NCBI GenBank assembly: GCA_002840985.1
Contig: PHDM01000021.1
Span: 1-37,435, forward strand
Origin: Bacteroidetes bacterium HGW-Bacteroidetes-17
GTDB taxonomy: Bacteria; Bacteroidota; Bacteroidia; Bacteroidales; GCA-2711565
DNA length: 37,435 nucleotides
Direction of reading: 5' to 3'
The stretch's first letter is position 1. Every line of letters starts with the position of its first letter. Below the pieces are notes generated by a model. It was not told where the DNA came from. It saw only the letters and a program-made list of their open reading frames with translations, and did no database searches. This document shows, in pieces, positions 17,156 through 26,236 of this stretch. The position numbers and the translations under genes are program-made.

Positions 17156-18211
17156 TTAACGAGAAGCATTAGGATTCATCGCTGATAACATGCCACCATA
17201 TACACTATTTAATGCAGCCATTTTCTGATTAAGCTCATCCATGTTTTTCTTATATGCAATCATGCCGTTAGCTGATTCGTTCAGGTTGGCAAGAAAAAGA
17301 TTCATGGTTTCATGAAGCTTTGCAGAAGACTCAACTTGTTGGTTTGAGCTTTGCAATTGCATCTCATAAAATTTATTTAAAGAAGACATGGTCTCTGAAA
17401 TCTTTTTCAGTTGTTGATTGTATAATGAACCTTCGATGTCAGAAAAATCAAGTGCTTCAGCCGATTTTGAAATAATTTCAGAAGATCTTTTGTAATTATC
17501 TGCAAGTCCTTTGGCAGAATCATTTGCATCCCTGACTGTTTCCGAAAATCCTTTAACCGATGAAATATCGGCTTTTATCGATTCATTTGCTGCACTATAG
17601 GATTTTGTCAATTCCGAAACCTGATAAGATGCCTGTTTCACATTTGAGGAAAATTCATCATTCACCTGAACATCACGACCTAATGAGTGGGCTGTTTTTT
17701 TATAAGATTCGGATAAATCACTCATTGAAGAAGTTGCTGAACGCAATCGGTCAACATATTCATTCGTTGCGAGTGAAGCATTGGTAACATCTTTCATTTT
17801 GGCCGTATTATCGCTCAAGTTACGCAAACCCGATGCCAGATTATCAATCAATTGGGAATCTATATTGGCATCTTTTAAAAGATTGTCGAGTTGTTGGGTA
17901 TAATTTTCCTTTTTTGTTCTTTTACCAATTCCATCTCCAATGTAGAAGGGTTCCAATTCCGGATATACTAAACTCCAGTCAGGTTCAACATGTGGTGGTT
18001 CGAAAGCAGAGAAAAAGAAAATTATAGCTTCTGTGCCAAGACCCACTAATAACATTTCATCTGCATAGGCATAATGATTAATCTTAAACAATGCACCTAA
18101 AATTACAACCGATGCACCTATTCCGTATAGGCGAGCGAGAAATTTTTTATAATAGCTACCTCTAACGGCGATATAAATTTTTGTTTTTAAAGATTGTCCA
18201 GTAGTTGTCAT
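17156..18211 (-). CDS. gldL: Gliding motility / type IX secretion motor protein GldL (PorL)
   Basis: Inner-membrane proton-channel subunit of the T9SS motor. Two membrane helices are at ~28-45 (YGIGASVVILGALFKINHY) and ~52-70 (MLLVGLGTEAIIFFFSAF). The second has the buried Glu (residue 61) typical of GldL, the likely proton-carrying residue. FEPPHVEPDWSLVYPEL follows immediately, as in the family. The C-terminal ~240 residues form a long, mostly helical, Ser/Asn-rich cytoplasmic tail, probably coiled coil; at 351 residues the protein is longer than my recollection of flavobacterial GldL (just over 200). Gap to gldM 40 nt, to gldK 23 nt. Confidence 0.95.
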   Translation of the reverse strand: MTTTGQSLKTKIYIAVRGSYYKKFLARLYGIGASVVILGALFKINHYAYADEMLLVGLGTEAIIFFFSAFEPPHVEPDWSLVYPELEPFYIGDGIGKRTKKENYTQQLDNLLKDANIDSQLIDNLASGLRNLSDNTAKMKDVTNASLATNEYVDRLRSATSSMSDLSESYKKTAHSLGRDVQVNDEFSSNVKQASYQVSELTKSYSAANESIKADISSVKGFSETVRDANDSAKGLADNYKRSSEIISKSAEALDFSDIEGSLYNQQLKKISETMSSLNKFYEMQLQSSNQQVESSAKLHETMNLFLANLNESANGMIAYKKNMDELNQKMAALNSVYGGMLSAMNPNASR

Positions 18212-18234
18212 TTCTATCTGTATTTATGTTAAAA

Positions 18235-19602
18235 TTAGTGATAAACATTTGATGCTTTTGCAGGATTATCTCCTTTATTACGACCTAAGTACGGCTGAAT
18301 ACTTCTAAAGCCTATATATGATTTTGCTGTATCTTGATATTCGTAAGCCCGCGTAGTTACTCTTAAATAATAGGCGATATCTTTCCACGAGCCGCCCCTG
18401 ATTACTTTTCTTTTCATTGCAGGTGAATCATCCGGTTTTGCATTATATGTATAATTTGGGTTCATGTCCCATGTGAAGTTATATGATGCAGGATCGTAGG
18501 CACTATTGGTCCATTCTGCTACATTTCCGGCCATATCATATAATCCCCAGTCATTGGCCGGATAATGGCCAACAATAATGGTTCTTAATCCTCCGTCGTC
18601 AATATAATTACCTCTGAGCGGTTTGAAGTTTGCAAGAAAACATCCCTTTTCATTTCGGGTATATGGACCTCCCCATGGATAGGGGCTCAGCTCATTTCCA
18701 CCTCGTGCAGCCCATTCCCATTCTGCTTCTGTTGGCAATCGGAATTCGGCACCCACCGAAGCCCTTCTTTTGCCACCACTATTGTTATACAATTCGGTTC
18801 TCCACACACAAAATGCTTTTGCCTGAAGCCAATTTACGCCAACAACCGGATAATGATCATAGGCTGGATGCCAGAAATATCTTTCAGTAAGCGGATCGTT
18901 AAATGAATAAGTATAATCATGAATCCATGCTAAAGTATCGGGATAAACATTAATAGATTCTCTTTTTACATAAACAGAACGGTCGCGAAGCCCTTGTGGT
19001 CGGTTGGACAAACTGGCATCCAAATAATTACCTGGTGTACTAAAATCCTTTTGGGCGGCAGCCTGTAAATCGACCCAATAATATTCATAATTAAGTTTTC
19101 TAGAATCAATTTGTTTTTTTCTGAAATAACGTTCATGTTCTGGTAAATAAATATTCTCGATGGCGTCACGAACCTCCTGATCACTGCTTTGCCATTCAAT
19201 TTCAGTTTCCCAATTTAAAAATGGAGGATCATATACTTCGCCTGTTTCAGGATCTTCCTCAATCAGATAATCTTCTGGCCTGACATCACCTAACATTCTT
19301 CTGGCAATTGAGTCACTTACCCAATTTACAAATTGTCGGTATTCATTATTTGTGATTTCAGTTTCATCCATAAAAAATGAAGAGATGGATACGGTTTTAG
19401 GTTCAATAACTTGACCATATGTGATATCCTCATCGCCGGCACCCATGGTATAGCTTCCTTGAGGGACGAATACCATTCCGTAAGGGTCGGGCTGATAGAA
19501 AGTCCCAGATTTTCTATTAACGCCAACTAATTCTCCATTCCCCTTGTCACTACAACTCACCAGAACAATAAGTGCCGCTATAAAAAGAAGTATTTTTTTC
19601 AT
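18235..19602 (-). CDS. gldK: Gliding motility / type IX secretion lipoprotein GldK (PorK)
   Basis: Outer-membrane lipoprotein that forms the periplasmic T9SS ring with GldN. The 455-residue product begins with a lipoprotein signal MKKILLFIAALIVLVSC (Cys 17). From about residue 40 it has the SUMF1/formylglycine-generating-enzyme fold typical of GldK: MVFVPQGSYTMGAGDED near the start, EFRLPTEAEWEWAARGG in the middle, then YDMAGNVAEWTNSAYDP and KVIRGGSWKD, and YIGFRS near the end. It is a structural homologue, not expected to be an active enzyme. It lies 89 nt downstream of porP and 23 nt before gldL. Confidence 0.96.
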   Translation of the reverse strand: MKKILLFIAALIVLVSCSDKGNGELVGVNRKSGTFYQPDPYGMVFVPQGSYTMGAGDEDITYGQVIEPKTVSISSFFMDETEITNNEYRQFVNWVSDSIARRMLGDVRPEDYLIEEDPETGEVYDPPFLNWETEIEWQSSDQEVRDAIENIYLPEHERYFRKKQIDSRKLNYEYYWVDLQAAAQKDFSTPGNYLDASLSNRPQGLRDRSVYVKRESINVYPDTLAWIHDYTYSFNDPLTERYFWHPAYDHYPVVGVNWLQAKAFCVWRTELYNNSGGKRRASVGAEFRLPTEAEWEWAARGGNELSPYPWGGPYTRNEKGCFLANFKPLRGNYIDDGGLRTIIVGHYPANDWGLYDMAGNVAEWTNSAYDPASYNFTWDMNPNYTYNAKPDDSPAMKRKVIRGGSWKDIAYYLRVTTRAYEYQDTAKSYIGFRSIQPYLGRNKGDNPAKASNVYH

Positions 19603-19691
19603 ATTTTATCTTTAGTATTTGATCTAAAACGAAAAATCCAGATTAATATTTTAGTTTAAAATAATAACTGTCTGTAAATTAATAATATTAA

Positions 19692-20657
19692 TTATAAAAA
19701 TCTTGTGTTTCGATATACATCTCTTCTTTTGTCAACATCTATATCAAAACTATAACTTACCATAATCTCGTGACTCCCTAAAGGATTTATTGAAGACAAA
19801 GGTAAGTCATAAGCATAACCAATTCTAAAATTTTTATTTTGCATCCCCAATAAAATGGCAAAAGCATCAGCAGTCTGCATGTTATATGTAACGCCACCCC
19901 AGAATTTATTATTGTATTGCAGCAAACTGCTTATTGATATTTGTGTTGAAGAAAAATTTGACTTTATCAATATTGATGGTATAATTCGATACTCTGGTTT
20001 ATTTGGAATTTCAAACTCATACCCTCCGGTTAAATATGCAGTACGATCAAGTACAGGCTGCCCTGAGCCTGTTTCCGAGAACGAAGCACCTTTGGTTTCA
20101 AGTAAATTAATCATTGAAAGTCCTAAATAATATTTGTTTGAAGCTTTATAAAAAGCACCTAAGCCTACATCTGCTATAAGTGAGCTTATATTGTCACCAA
20201 TTCCGGAAATAACCGGATCATTCCCATCAATGGCTATAAATTTGCCAAAATTAATATTTCGGTTAATTACCGATAACTGCCCACCAATCCCTAATATACC
20301 CTGGCTCAATTCAATCTTATATGCGTACTGTAGATTTACCACAACATCCTTAAAAAACCCAAGTTTGTCTTCAGAGACACTGAGTCCCAGTCCCCCTTTT
20401 AGTAACGCCGATGGGACATTTACAGCAACAAGATAGGTAACCGGAGCTATATGATTTCCCTCAGAATCATTCAAGCCCATCCATTGTTGTCGGGCGAAAG
20501 CAGTGGCAAATATCGATTCGTTAATAGCTGCATAAGCCGGATTTATAAAAGGAAATGAAAACATATTCTGACTCAACATCGAAGCCTGTTGCGCATTTGC
20601 CAAGCTCATTGTAAGAAAAAGAGTAATTGATATTATTAATCGGTTAATTCTAAGCAT
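19692..20657 (-). CDS. porP: Type IX secretion membrane protein PorP/SprF
   Basis: Outer-membrane beta-barrel of the PorP/SprF family, which anchors T9SS substrates or adhesins and connects to the GldK ring. I use the ATG at 20657; the codon just before it (TTG, 20660) is also in frame but less likely. The product is 321 residues with a signal peptide ending SLANAQQ (about residue 22). The diagnostic sequence follows directly: SQNMFSFPFINPAYAA, then FARQQWMGLNDSEGN. The C-terminal part GSHEIMVSYSFDI is a final barrel strand. It heads the gldKLMN cluster. Confidence 0.94.
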   Translation of the reverse strand: MLRINRLIISITLFLTMSLANAQQASMLSQNMFSFPFINPAYAAINESIFATAFARQQWMGLNDSEGNHIAPVTYLVAVNVPSALLKGGLGLSVSEDKLGFFKDVVVNLQYAYKIELSQGILGIGGQLSVINRNINFGKFIAIDGNDPVISGIGDNISSLIADVGLGAFYKASNKYYLGLSMINLLETKGASFSETGSGQPVLDRTAYLTGGYEFEIPNKPEYRIIPSILIKSNFSSTQISISSLLQYNNKFWGGVTYNMQTADAFAILLGMQNKNFRIGYAYDLPLSSINPLGSHEIMVSYSFDIDVDKRRDVYRNTRFL

Positions 20658-20660
20658 CAA

Positions 20661-21060
20661 GTCAAAAAAGGTTTTGTAACAAACGAAAATAGTAATAATC
20701 CAATATATAATTATCCAAACTAATGAATTGTATAAACTTTGTATTGTTAGTAATTAAGTGCTTTAACGATTTCAAGGTTGATAGGTTACATCAATAATAA
20801 TGCTTGATAATCTTAAAAATCATCGATTTATTACTGATTGTTTCAAACAATCTATCAACATTAAAAGTATGATCCATCGGATCAATTATGCAATATAAAG
20901 TTCAAGTCAGAAATATGATCATGGATTTCAAAGATTTTAAATTGAGATTTGTCGTCAAATTTAAGGAGTGGCGTTAATTGTTTTTATTGAAATCAGATAA
21001 ATTTTAACCAAAAAAACTTTTACCTTTGCCGCCGTTTTCATCCATCAAAAAATTACAAAT
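20661..21060. promoter_or_regulatory. 400-bp divergent intergenic region between porP and the YitT-like gene
   Basis: No credible gene here. It holds several palindromes: GATTGTTTCAAACAATC (20836-20852, perfect 8-bp arms), GATCCATCGGATC (20871-20883), and GTTGATAG (20777-20784) pairing with CTATCAAC (20852-20859). They lie 180-280 nt from the YitT-like gene and 120-220 nt from porP. They are candidate operators or leader-RNA structures for the T9SS cluster or for the plus-strand gene. A weak porP -7 candidate (TATTTTCG, minus) is near 20685. Confidence 0.4.
21021..21028 (+). promoter_or_regulatory. -7 box for the YitT-like gene
   Basis: TACCTTTG, followed by CCGCC, matches the Bacteroidota -7 consensus TAnnTTTG and sits 32 nt before the ATG. 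The -33 region (TAAATTTTAA) is poor. Confidence 0.5.
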
Positions 21061-21957
21061 ATGACTTTTATTATTAAGGAAAAACTGTTTTCGAAACAGT
21101 GGCTGATAAATTATTCTTTAATCATCATCGGCTCCCTTATTCTTGCTGCTGGTTTTGTTCTTTTTATCACTCCTTATAAAATTGTTCCGGGAGGGGTTTA
21201 TGGGATTTCAATTGTGTTACACTATATGTTTGATACACCAGTCGGTTTGGTAGCTTTACTTTTCGACATCCCTTTGACCATATTAGGAATTAAAATATTG
21301 GGCCCACGATTCGGTGTTAAAACAGTAATGGGTTTTGTACTAACAGCTGCATTTGTTGACGGGCTTACCTATTTGTACGGTTTTGAGCCGCTTGTTGAAG
21401 GAGATGCACTTTTGTCTTCAATTTTTGGAGGGGTTGTTATCGGGTTCGGGCTCGGCTTAATTTTCAAAGCCAAGGCAACATCAGGAGGTTCCGATATTGT
21501 GGCTATGATTATAAGTAAGTATACAAAACTCCCTCTGGGACAGTTAATGATCATGGTCGATTCTGCCATTGTCATCGTTGGATTGGTCATTTTTAAAGAT
21601 TGGAAGATACCCCTGTATTCGCTGATCGTAATTTTTATTACAGGAAAAGTAGTGGATGTTGTGCTACAGGGAATAAGTTATGATAAAACGCTTCTTATCA
21701 TTTCTGATAAATACGAATTGATACGCGATAAAATCATTAATGATTTAAATAGGGGCGGAACCTATATTAAAGGTGAAGGCATGTATAATAATCAGGAGAA
21801 AACCATCATCTATGTTGTTGTAAACAGAAGAGAGCTGGCAATTTTGCAGGATTTTATCCATATAACCGATCCGGATGCATTTCTTACTGTTATTAATGCG
21901 AACGAAATTCTGGGGAAAGGATTTAAATCACTTCGGGATTCTCAATCAGATTTTTAA
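21061..21957 (+). CDS. YitT family membrane protein (DUF161 + DUF2179)
   Basis: Inner-membrane protein of unknown transport role. The first ~195 residues have about five or six hydrophobic helices with family hallmarks: LAAGFVLFITPYKIVPGGVYG in the first pair, and GFGLGLIFKAKATSGGSDI in the middle. The C-terminal ~80 residues are the soluble DUF2179 domain (RGGTYIKGEGMYNNQEKTII). At 298 residues the length is normal. It stands alone on the plus strand, with 162 bp to wtpA. Confident as to family; substrate unknown. Confidence 0.92.
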   Translation: MTFIIKEKLFSKQWLINYSLIIIGSLILAAGFVLFITPYKIVPGGVYGISIVLHYMFDTPVGLVALLFDIPLTILGIKILGPRFGVKTVMGFVLTAAFVDGLTYLYGFEPLVEGDALLSSIFGGVVIGFGLGLIFKAKATSGGSDIVAMIISKYTKLPLGQLMIMVDSAIVIVGLVIFKDWKIPLYSLIVIFITGKVVDVVLQGISYDKTLLIISDKYELIRDKIINDLNRGGTYIKGEGMYNNQEKTIIYVVVNRRELAILQDFIHITDPDAFLTVINANEILGKGFKSLRDSQSDF

Positions 21958-22119
21958 GCCAATCATCTTTGTTTATGATGTTCTTGTTTAATTATATGTC
22001 CTAAAATATATTACTTCTAAATAGTGCATATAGGGTATTTCAAGAGATAAAAAATTAGTAATATTGCGGTCGATATGCAAACGAATACTTATCGTTATTT
22101 AAAATTTTAAAAAGCAAAA

Positions 22120-23088
22120 ATGAATTTTTCAAAAATTAAAATTATAACAGGCTTTTTAGTCCTGTCATCTCTATTAAGCAGTTGCGGGTTTAAAAAAAGC
22201 AGGGATGATCAAAAACTGATTATTTTTCATGCAGGAAGTTTGTCAGTCCCAGTTAAAGAAGTAATTGATGCGTTTAATAAGGAAAATCCGGAAATAAGTG
22301 TACTGATTGAAGCAGCAGGAAGTCGCGATTGCGCCCGTAAAATTACCGATTTAAATAAGGAATGTGATGTAATGGCATCTGCTGATTATACGGTTATTGA
22401 TGAGTTGTTAATACCTGAATTTGCGGATTGGAATATTCGATTTGCCAGTAATGAAATGGTGATTGTTTATACAGAAAATTCACACTATGCAGATCAAATT
22501 GATTCAACAAATTGGTGTGAAATTTTGCTCAAAGAGGATGTAACATATGGTCGTTCCGATCCAAATAGTGATCCTTGCGGTTATCGAACTGTATTGGTTT
22601 CAAAATTAGCAGAACTTCATTATCAAATACCCGGATTTTCGGAAAGTATTTTAGCTAAGAATCAAAATTATATCCGGCCAAAAGAAACAGATTTATTGGC
22701 TTTGCTCGAAATAAATACACTTGATTACGTTTTTATATACCGTTCAGTCGCGGTACAGCATAATTTGAAATATATACTGTTGCCTAGTCAAATAAATCTG
22801 GAGAATCCCGGGTACGCTGATTTTTACAAATTAGCCACCGTTAAAATAAATGGCAAGAGATTGGGTGAAACAATTACAAAAGTTGGTGAGCCAATGATCT
22901 ATGGCTTGACCGTACCGAAAAATGCTCCACATAAAGAAAATGCACTCAAATTTGTCGACTATTTACTATCCACAAAAGGAATGGCTATTATGGAGAAAAA
23001 TGGGCAGCCATCAATAGTTCCTTTTTTTACAGATTCATTTAAAGGCATTCCTGAGTCATTAAAGAAATATGCACTCGAGAAACAATAG
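22120..23088 (+). CDS. wtpA: Tungstate/molybdate ABC transporter substrate-binding lipoprotein (WtpA-type)
   Basis: Periplasmic oxyanion-binding protein, lipid-anchored (lipobox LLSSC, Cys 22; 322 aa). Family marks in order: IFHAGSLSVPVKEVIDAF, EAAGSRDCARKITDLN, CDVMASADYTVIDELLIP, ADWNIRFASNEMVIVYT, and YGRSDPNSDPCGYRTVLV. These are the hallmarks of WtpA, the tungstate-preferring branch related to ModA; whether W or Mo is preferred cannot be read from the sequence. It is the first gene of the wtpA-barrel-wtpB-wtpC operon, whose promoter should lie in 21958-22119. Confidence 0.92.
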   Translation: MNFSKIKIITGFLVLSSLLSSCGFKKSRDDQKLIIFHAGSLSVPVKEVIDAFNKENPEISVLIEAAGSRDCARKITDLNKECDVMASADYTVIDELLIPEFADWNIRFASNEMVIVYTENSHYADQIDSTNWCEILLKEDVTYGRSDPNSDPCGYRTVLVSKLAELHYQIPGFSESILAKNQNYIRPKETDLLALLEINTLDYVFIYRSVAVQHNLKYILLPSQINLENPGYADFYKLATVKINGKRLGETITKVGEPMIYGLTVPKNAPHKENALKFVDYLLSTKGMAIMEKNGQPSIVPFFTDSFKGIPESLKKYALEKQ

Positions 23089-23118
23089 TTCTGAAACATA
23101 ATTAAATAATTTTTTTAA

Positions 23119-24369
23119 ATGAAGAAAGCTTATTTGTCATTTTCACTTCTGTTAATTAGTATTTTGTCTTTTGGACAATTTAAGATTGATGCAGAAATAC
23201 GACCACGGATAGAAATGAGGAATGGTTACAAAATGATTGTTCCAAAAGATACTAAGGCAGCAATGTTAATAAGTCAAAGAAGTAGATTAGGGTTTAGTTA
23301 TTCGACAAAATTATATACAACACACCTTTCTTTTCAGGATGTAAGAATATGGGGAGAGGAGCAATTAAAAACCAATCAGATAAATATTGGATTAAATGAA
23401 GCATGGGTTCAGTTTAATGTAAGCCCTGAAGTAAAAATTAAAGTGGGTCGTCAGGTATTGAAATATGATAATGAGCGATTAATAGCCTCATCAAATTGGA
23501 ATCAAATTGGAGCAAAACATGATGCCTTAAAATTCTCCTTTACATCAGGAGGTTGGGATTTCGATTTTATTGGTGCAGTAAATCAATCAAAAGATGTGTT
23601 TTATAATTCTCCCTATGCCCTTTTTAACAAACAATATAAAAACCTTGGGGTTTTCTGGATAAAAAAGAGCTGGAATAATTTTACAATTTCAAGTTTAAAT
23701 ATCGTTGAAACCCTTCGCCAGGATAATAATTCTACCGTAAACCACAATCGTTTTACAAGCGGGATTATTATTCATTCTAAAATGAATCAAACCAGCATAG
23801 ATGCACGTAGCTTTATTCAGACAGGAGAAAGAAATGATGGAACCAATGTAGATGCATCTTTGGTTAATGTTGAGCTTAAACAAATTCTGGATGATAAAAA
23901 ATTCATCCTTGGTGGATTTGAGATCCAATCGGGAAACAAGAACCCGGATCTGATTACTGGCAAGGATAAAGCCTTTGATATTTTATACGGATCGCGCCAT
24001 AAATTGAATGGTTTGATCGATTATTTTTCGGGACCTTCAAGCACCAAAGGGATGGGTTTGGTTGATGCTTATCTAAAGTACAATGCATTGATCAGCAAAA
24101 AAGTGGCACTTAATTTAGATTATCATTACTTCGAAACACCTAAAAGTTTTCAATCGGAAGGGCTAAATTATAGCAGCTATTTAGGATCTGAAATAGATTT
24201 TAGTTGTTCAATCACTATCACACCTGAGATTAACATTACGAATATTTTTAGTGTAATTATTCCGACAAATTCAATGGCTGTTGCTAAAAGTAGTGATTTA
24301 GATGCTGTAAAAAATGGTTTTTATTTTGTAACAATGCTTACTTTTAAACCTGTCTTTTTTAAAAACTAA
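23119..24369 (+). CDS. Alginate-export/porin-like outer-membrane beta-barrel inside the tungstate operon
   Basis: 416 residues with a signal peptide (about 1-19, ending ILSFG) and then an all-beta pattern. FKIDAEIRPRIEMRNGYK, ISQRSRLGFSYSTKLY, VKVGRQVLKYDNERLI-like KIKVGRQVLKYDNERL and GSRHKLNGLIDYFSG resemble alginate-export (AlgE-like) porins. The C-terminal strand is VTMLTFKPVFFKN. It lies 30 nt after wtpA and 3 nt before wtpB, so it is clearly cotranscribed. I infer that it may bring the oxyanion or a chelate across the outer membrane; no substrate can be read directly. Confidence 0.85.
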   Translation: MKKAYLSFSLLLISILSFGQFKIDAEIRPRIEMRNGYKMIVPKDTKAAMLISQRSRLGFSYSTKLYTTHLSFQDVRIWGEEQLKTNQINIGLNEAWVQFNVSPEVKIKVGRQVLKYDNERLIASSNWNQIGAKHDALKFSFTSGGWDFDFIGAVNQSKDVFYNSPYALFNKQYKNLGVFWIKKSWNNFTISSLNIVETLRQDNNSTVNHNRFTSGIIIHSKMNQTSIDARSFIQTGERNDGTNVDASLVNVELKQILDDKKFILGGFEIQSGNKNPDLITGKDKAFDILYGSRHKLNGLIDYFSGPSSTKGMGLVDAYLKYNALISKKVALNLDYHYFETPKSFQSEGLNYSSYLGSEIDFSCSITITPEINITNIFSVIIPTNSMAVAKSSDLDAVKNGFYFVTMLTFKPVFFKN

Positions 24370-24372
24370 ATA

Positions 24373-25182
24373 ATGGTCCGAACGGATTCTTTTAGCTTGG
24401 TCTTGAGTTTACTGGGTGCAATTATACTCCTGTTTATTATTGCACCTTTGGCAGGGTTGCTGCTTGATACCCCGCTTGCAAAAATATTTGAAACTACTCA
24501 GGACGAGCAAGTTGTTAACAGTATTTGGCTTACTTTATCAGCGTCGTTCGGAGGGACTTTATTTTGTGCAGTTTTTGCCATTCCACTGGCTTATGTACTT
24601 GCCAGAAATGAATTTACGGGAAAGCGATTTGTATTGGGAATCATCGATTTACCGATCGTGATTCCTCATTCAGCGGCCGGAATTGCCGTATTAGGTTTTA
24701 TTTCCAGAGATTCGGTTTTCGGGCAAATGGCTTCAAATATTGGATTAGACTTTGTGGGACATCCCTTTGGAATTTCAATGGCAATGGCTTTTGTGAGCAT
24801 TCCTTTTTTGATTAATGCAGCTCGTGACGGATTTAGCTCCATACCAATTCGGTTGGAGCAGGCGGCAAAAAACTTAGGCGCCAATTCGGTGCGCGTATTT
24901 TTCACAATTTCTTTGCCTCTGGCGTGGCGCTATATCTTGTCCGGATTTATCATGATGTTTGCCCGGGGTTTGAGTGAATTTGGAGCAGTTGTAATCGTTG
25001 CTTATCATCCTATGATAACTCCAGTATTGATTTATGAGCGATACACCTCATTCGGATTAAAATATGCCAGACCAGTCGCAATATTATTTATTCTGGTTTG
25101 TTTGGTCTTTTTCATTGCGTTGAGGTTTTTGGTTCAAAACAAATCAAGACAAAATCAAAAAAAATACCTTATTAAAAAATAA
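24373..25182 (+). CDS. wtpB: Tungstate/molybdate ABC transporter permease (WtpB/ModB-type)
   Basis: Inner-membrane permease, 269 residues, with about six hydrophobic helices. The ABC-contacting EAA loop is at ~155-180: EQAAKNLGANSVRVFFTISL followed by PLAWR. The region GLSEFGAVVIVAYHPMITPV is typical of the ModB/WtpB/CysT group. The N-terminus has no cleavable signal. It starts 3 nt after the barrel gene and ends 10 nt before wtpC. Confidence 0.92.
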   Translation: MVRTDSFSLVLSLLGAIILLFIIAPLAGLLLDTPLAKIFETTQDEQVVNSIWLTLSASFGGTLFCAVFAIPLAYVLARNEFTGKRFVLGIIDLPIVIPHSAAGIAVLGFISRDSVFGQMASNIGLDFVGHPFGISMAMAFVSIPFLINAARDGFSSIPIRLEQAAKNLGANSVRVFFTISLPLAWRYILSGFIMMFARGLSEFGAVVIVAYHPMITPVLIYERYTSFGLKYARPVAILFILVCLVFFIALRFLVQNKSRQNQKKYLIKK

Positions 25183-25192
25183 TGCAAATTAA

Positions 25193-26236
25193 ATGCTTGA
25201 ATTAAGAAATATCTCACTTCTTTTCCCCGAATTTTCATTAAAGGATGTTAATTTGAGTATCCACGAAGGTGAATATTATGTGATTCTGGGTTTGTCGGGA
25301 GCAGGGAAATCACTTTTACTTGAATGTATTGCCGGAATGCAACAACCAAATACAGGACAAGTATTTTTGGATGGTGAAGATATCACCCGAAAAAAAATTC
25401 AGGACAGAAATGTTGGTTATGTTTTTCAGAATCATGCAGTTTTCCCTCATCTAAACGTTTTTAATAATATTGCTTATTCTTTAAGGCATAAATTCCCTAA
25501 AGAGATCATTCGTCAAAAAGTAATAAAAGCAGCCGAACTTGTAAGTATTGATCATTTACTTGATCGTCAACCAAACACTTTGTCGGGGGGAGAGTCACAA
25601 CGTGTAGCTTTGGCCCGTACGCTTATTCGCGATCCAAAATGCTTATTGCTGGATGAACCTTTCTCCTCTTTGGATGTCCAACTTAGAGATGATTTGAGGG
25701 CTTTGTTACGTAAACTTAACCGAATGGGCCGAACCATAATCCATGTAACTCACGATTACGAGGAAGCAATTTCACTTGCCCAAAAAATTGCAGTTTTTCA
25801 GGATGGCAAACTGATTCAACAAGGCGATCCGTTTGAGGTATTCGCAAATCCGGTTTCTGAATTTGTAGCCCGCTTCAGGGGGATCAGAAATTTTTTTAAG
25901 TCAAAAATGATTAGCCATAACCAAACAATCATTAAAAATGTGATTCCGCTGGATATTCCAATTCAAGAGAAAATTTCAGAAGGATTTATTATGTTTAACA
26001 GTACGGATGTGAAAATTAGCAAGGAGAAACCAACTGGTAAAATTTCAAATCTGTTTAAGGGTCAAATTACAGACATTATTCCAAATTTTAAAGGAAATGA
26101 AATAAGCATTGCTTCAGAAATTAACCTGACATCGTTTATTGATCATCCAGAACTAAAAATTCTTCAATTAAAAATTGGAGATGAGGTATGGGCCAGCATT
26201 AATCCGGAACGAATTAAATTCCTTCCTATTATTTAA
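25193..26236 (+). CDS. wtpC: Tungstate/molybdate ABC transporter ATP-binding protein (WtpC/ModC-type)
   Basis: Cytoplasmic ATPase that powers WtpB. Walker A GLSGAGKS at ~33-40, Q-loop YVFQNHAVFPHLNVFNNI, signature LSGGESQRVALART, Walker B CLLLDEPFSSLD, and switch His in VTHDYEEA. The C-terminal ~110 residues (from ~255) end in a TOBE/MOP-like oxyanion-sensing domain (GQITDIIPNFKGNEISIAS ... GDEVWASINPERIKF). 347 residues is the usual length. Its last 8 bases overlap the end of rseP on the opposite strand. Confidence 0.93.
   Translation: MLELRNISLLFPEFSLKDVNLSIHEGEYYVILGLSGAGKSLLLECIAGMQQPNTGQVFLDGEDITRKKIQDRNVGYVFQNHAVFPHLNVFNNIAYSLRHKFPKEIIRQKVIKAAELVSIDHLLDRQPNTLSGGESQRVALARTLIRDPKCLLLDEPFSSLDVQLRDDLRALLRKLNRMGRTIIHVTHDYEEAISLAQKIAVFQDGKLIQQGDPFEVFANPVSEFVARFRGIRNFFKSKMISHNQTIIKNVIPLDIPIQEKISEGFIMFNSTDVKISKEKPTGKISNLFKGQITDIIPNFKGNEISIASEINLTSFIDHPELKILQLKIGDEVWASINPERIKFLPII

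Noticed and set aside
18235-19602. gldK as a sulfatase-modifying enzyme
   Set aside because: The SUMF1 fold is the normal scaffold of GldK; the lipobox and the gldLMN neighbours fix it as the T9SS ring lipoprotein.
20889-20978. 29-codon frame starting MQYKVQVRNM in the porP-YitT spacer
   Set aside because: Too short, no ribosome-binding or promoter context, and no signal or family feature; kept only as part of the spacer.
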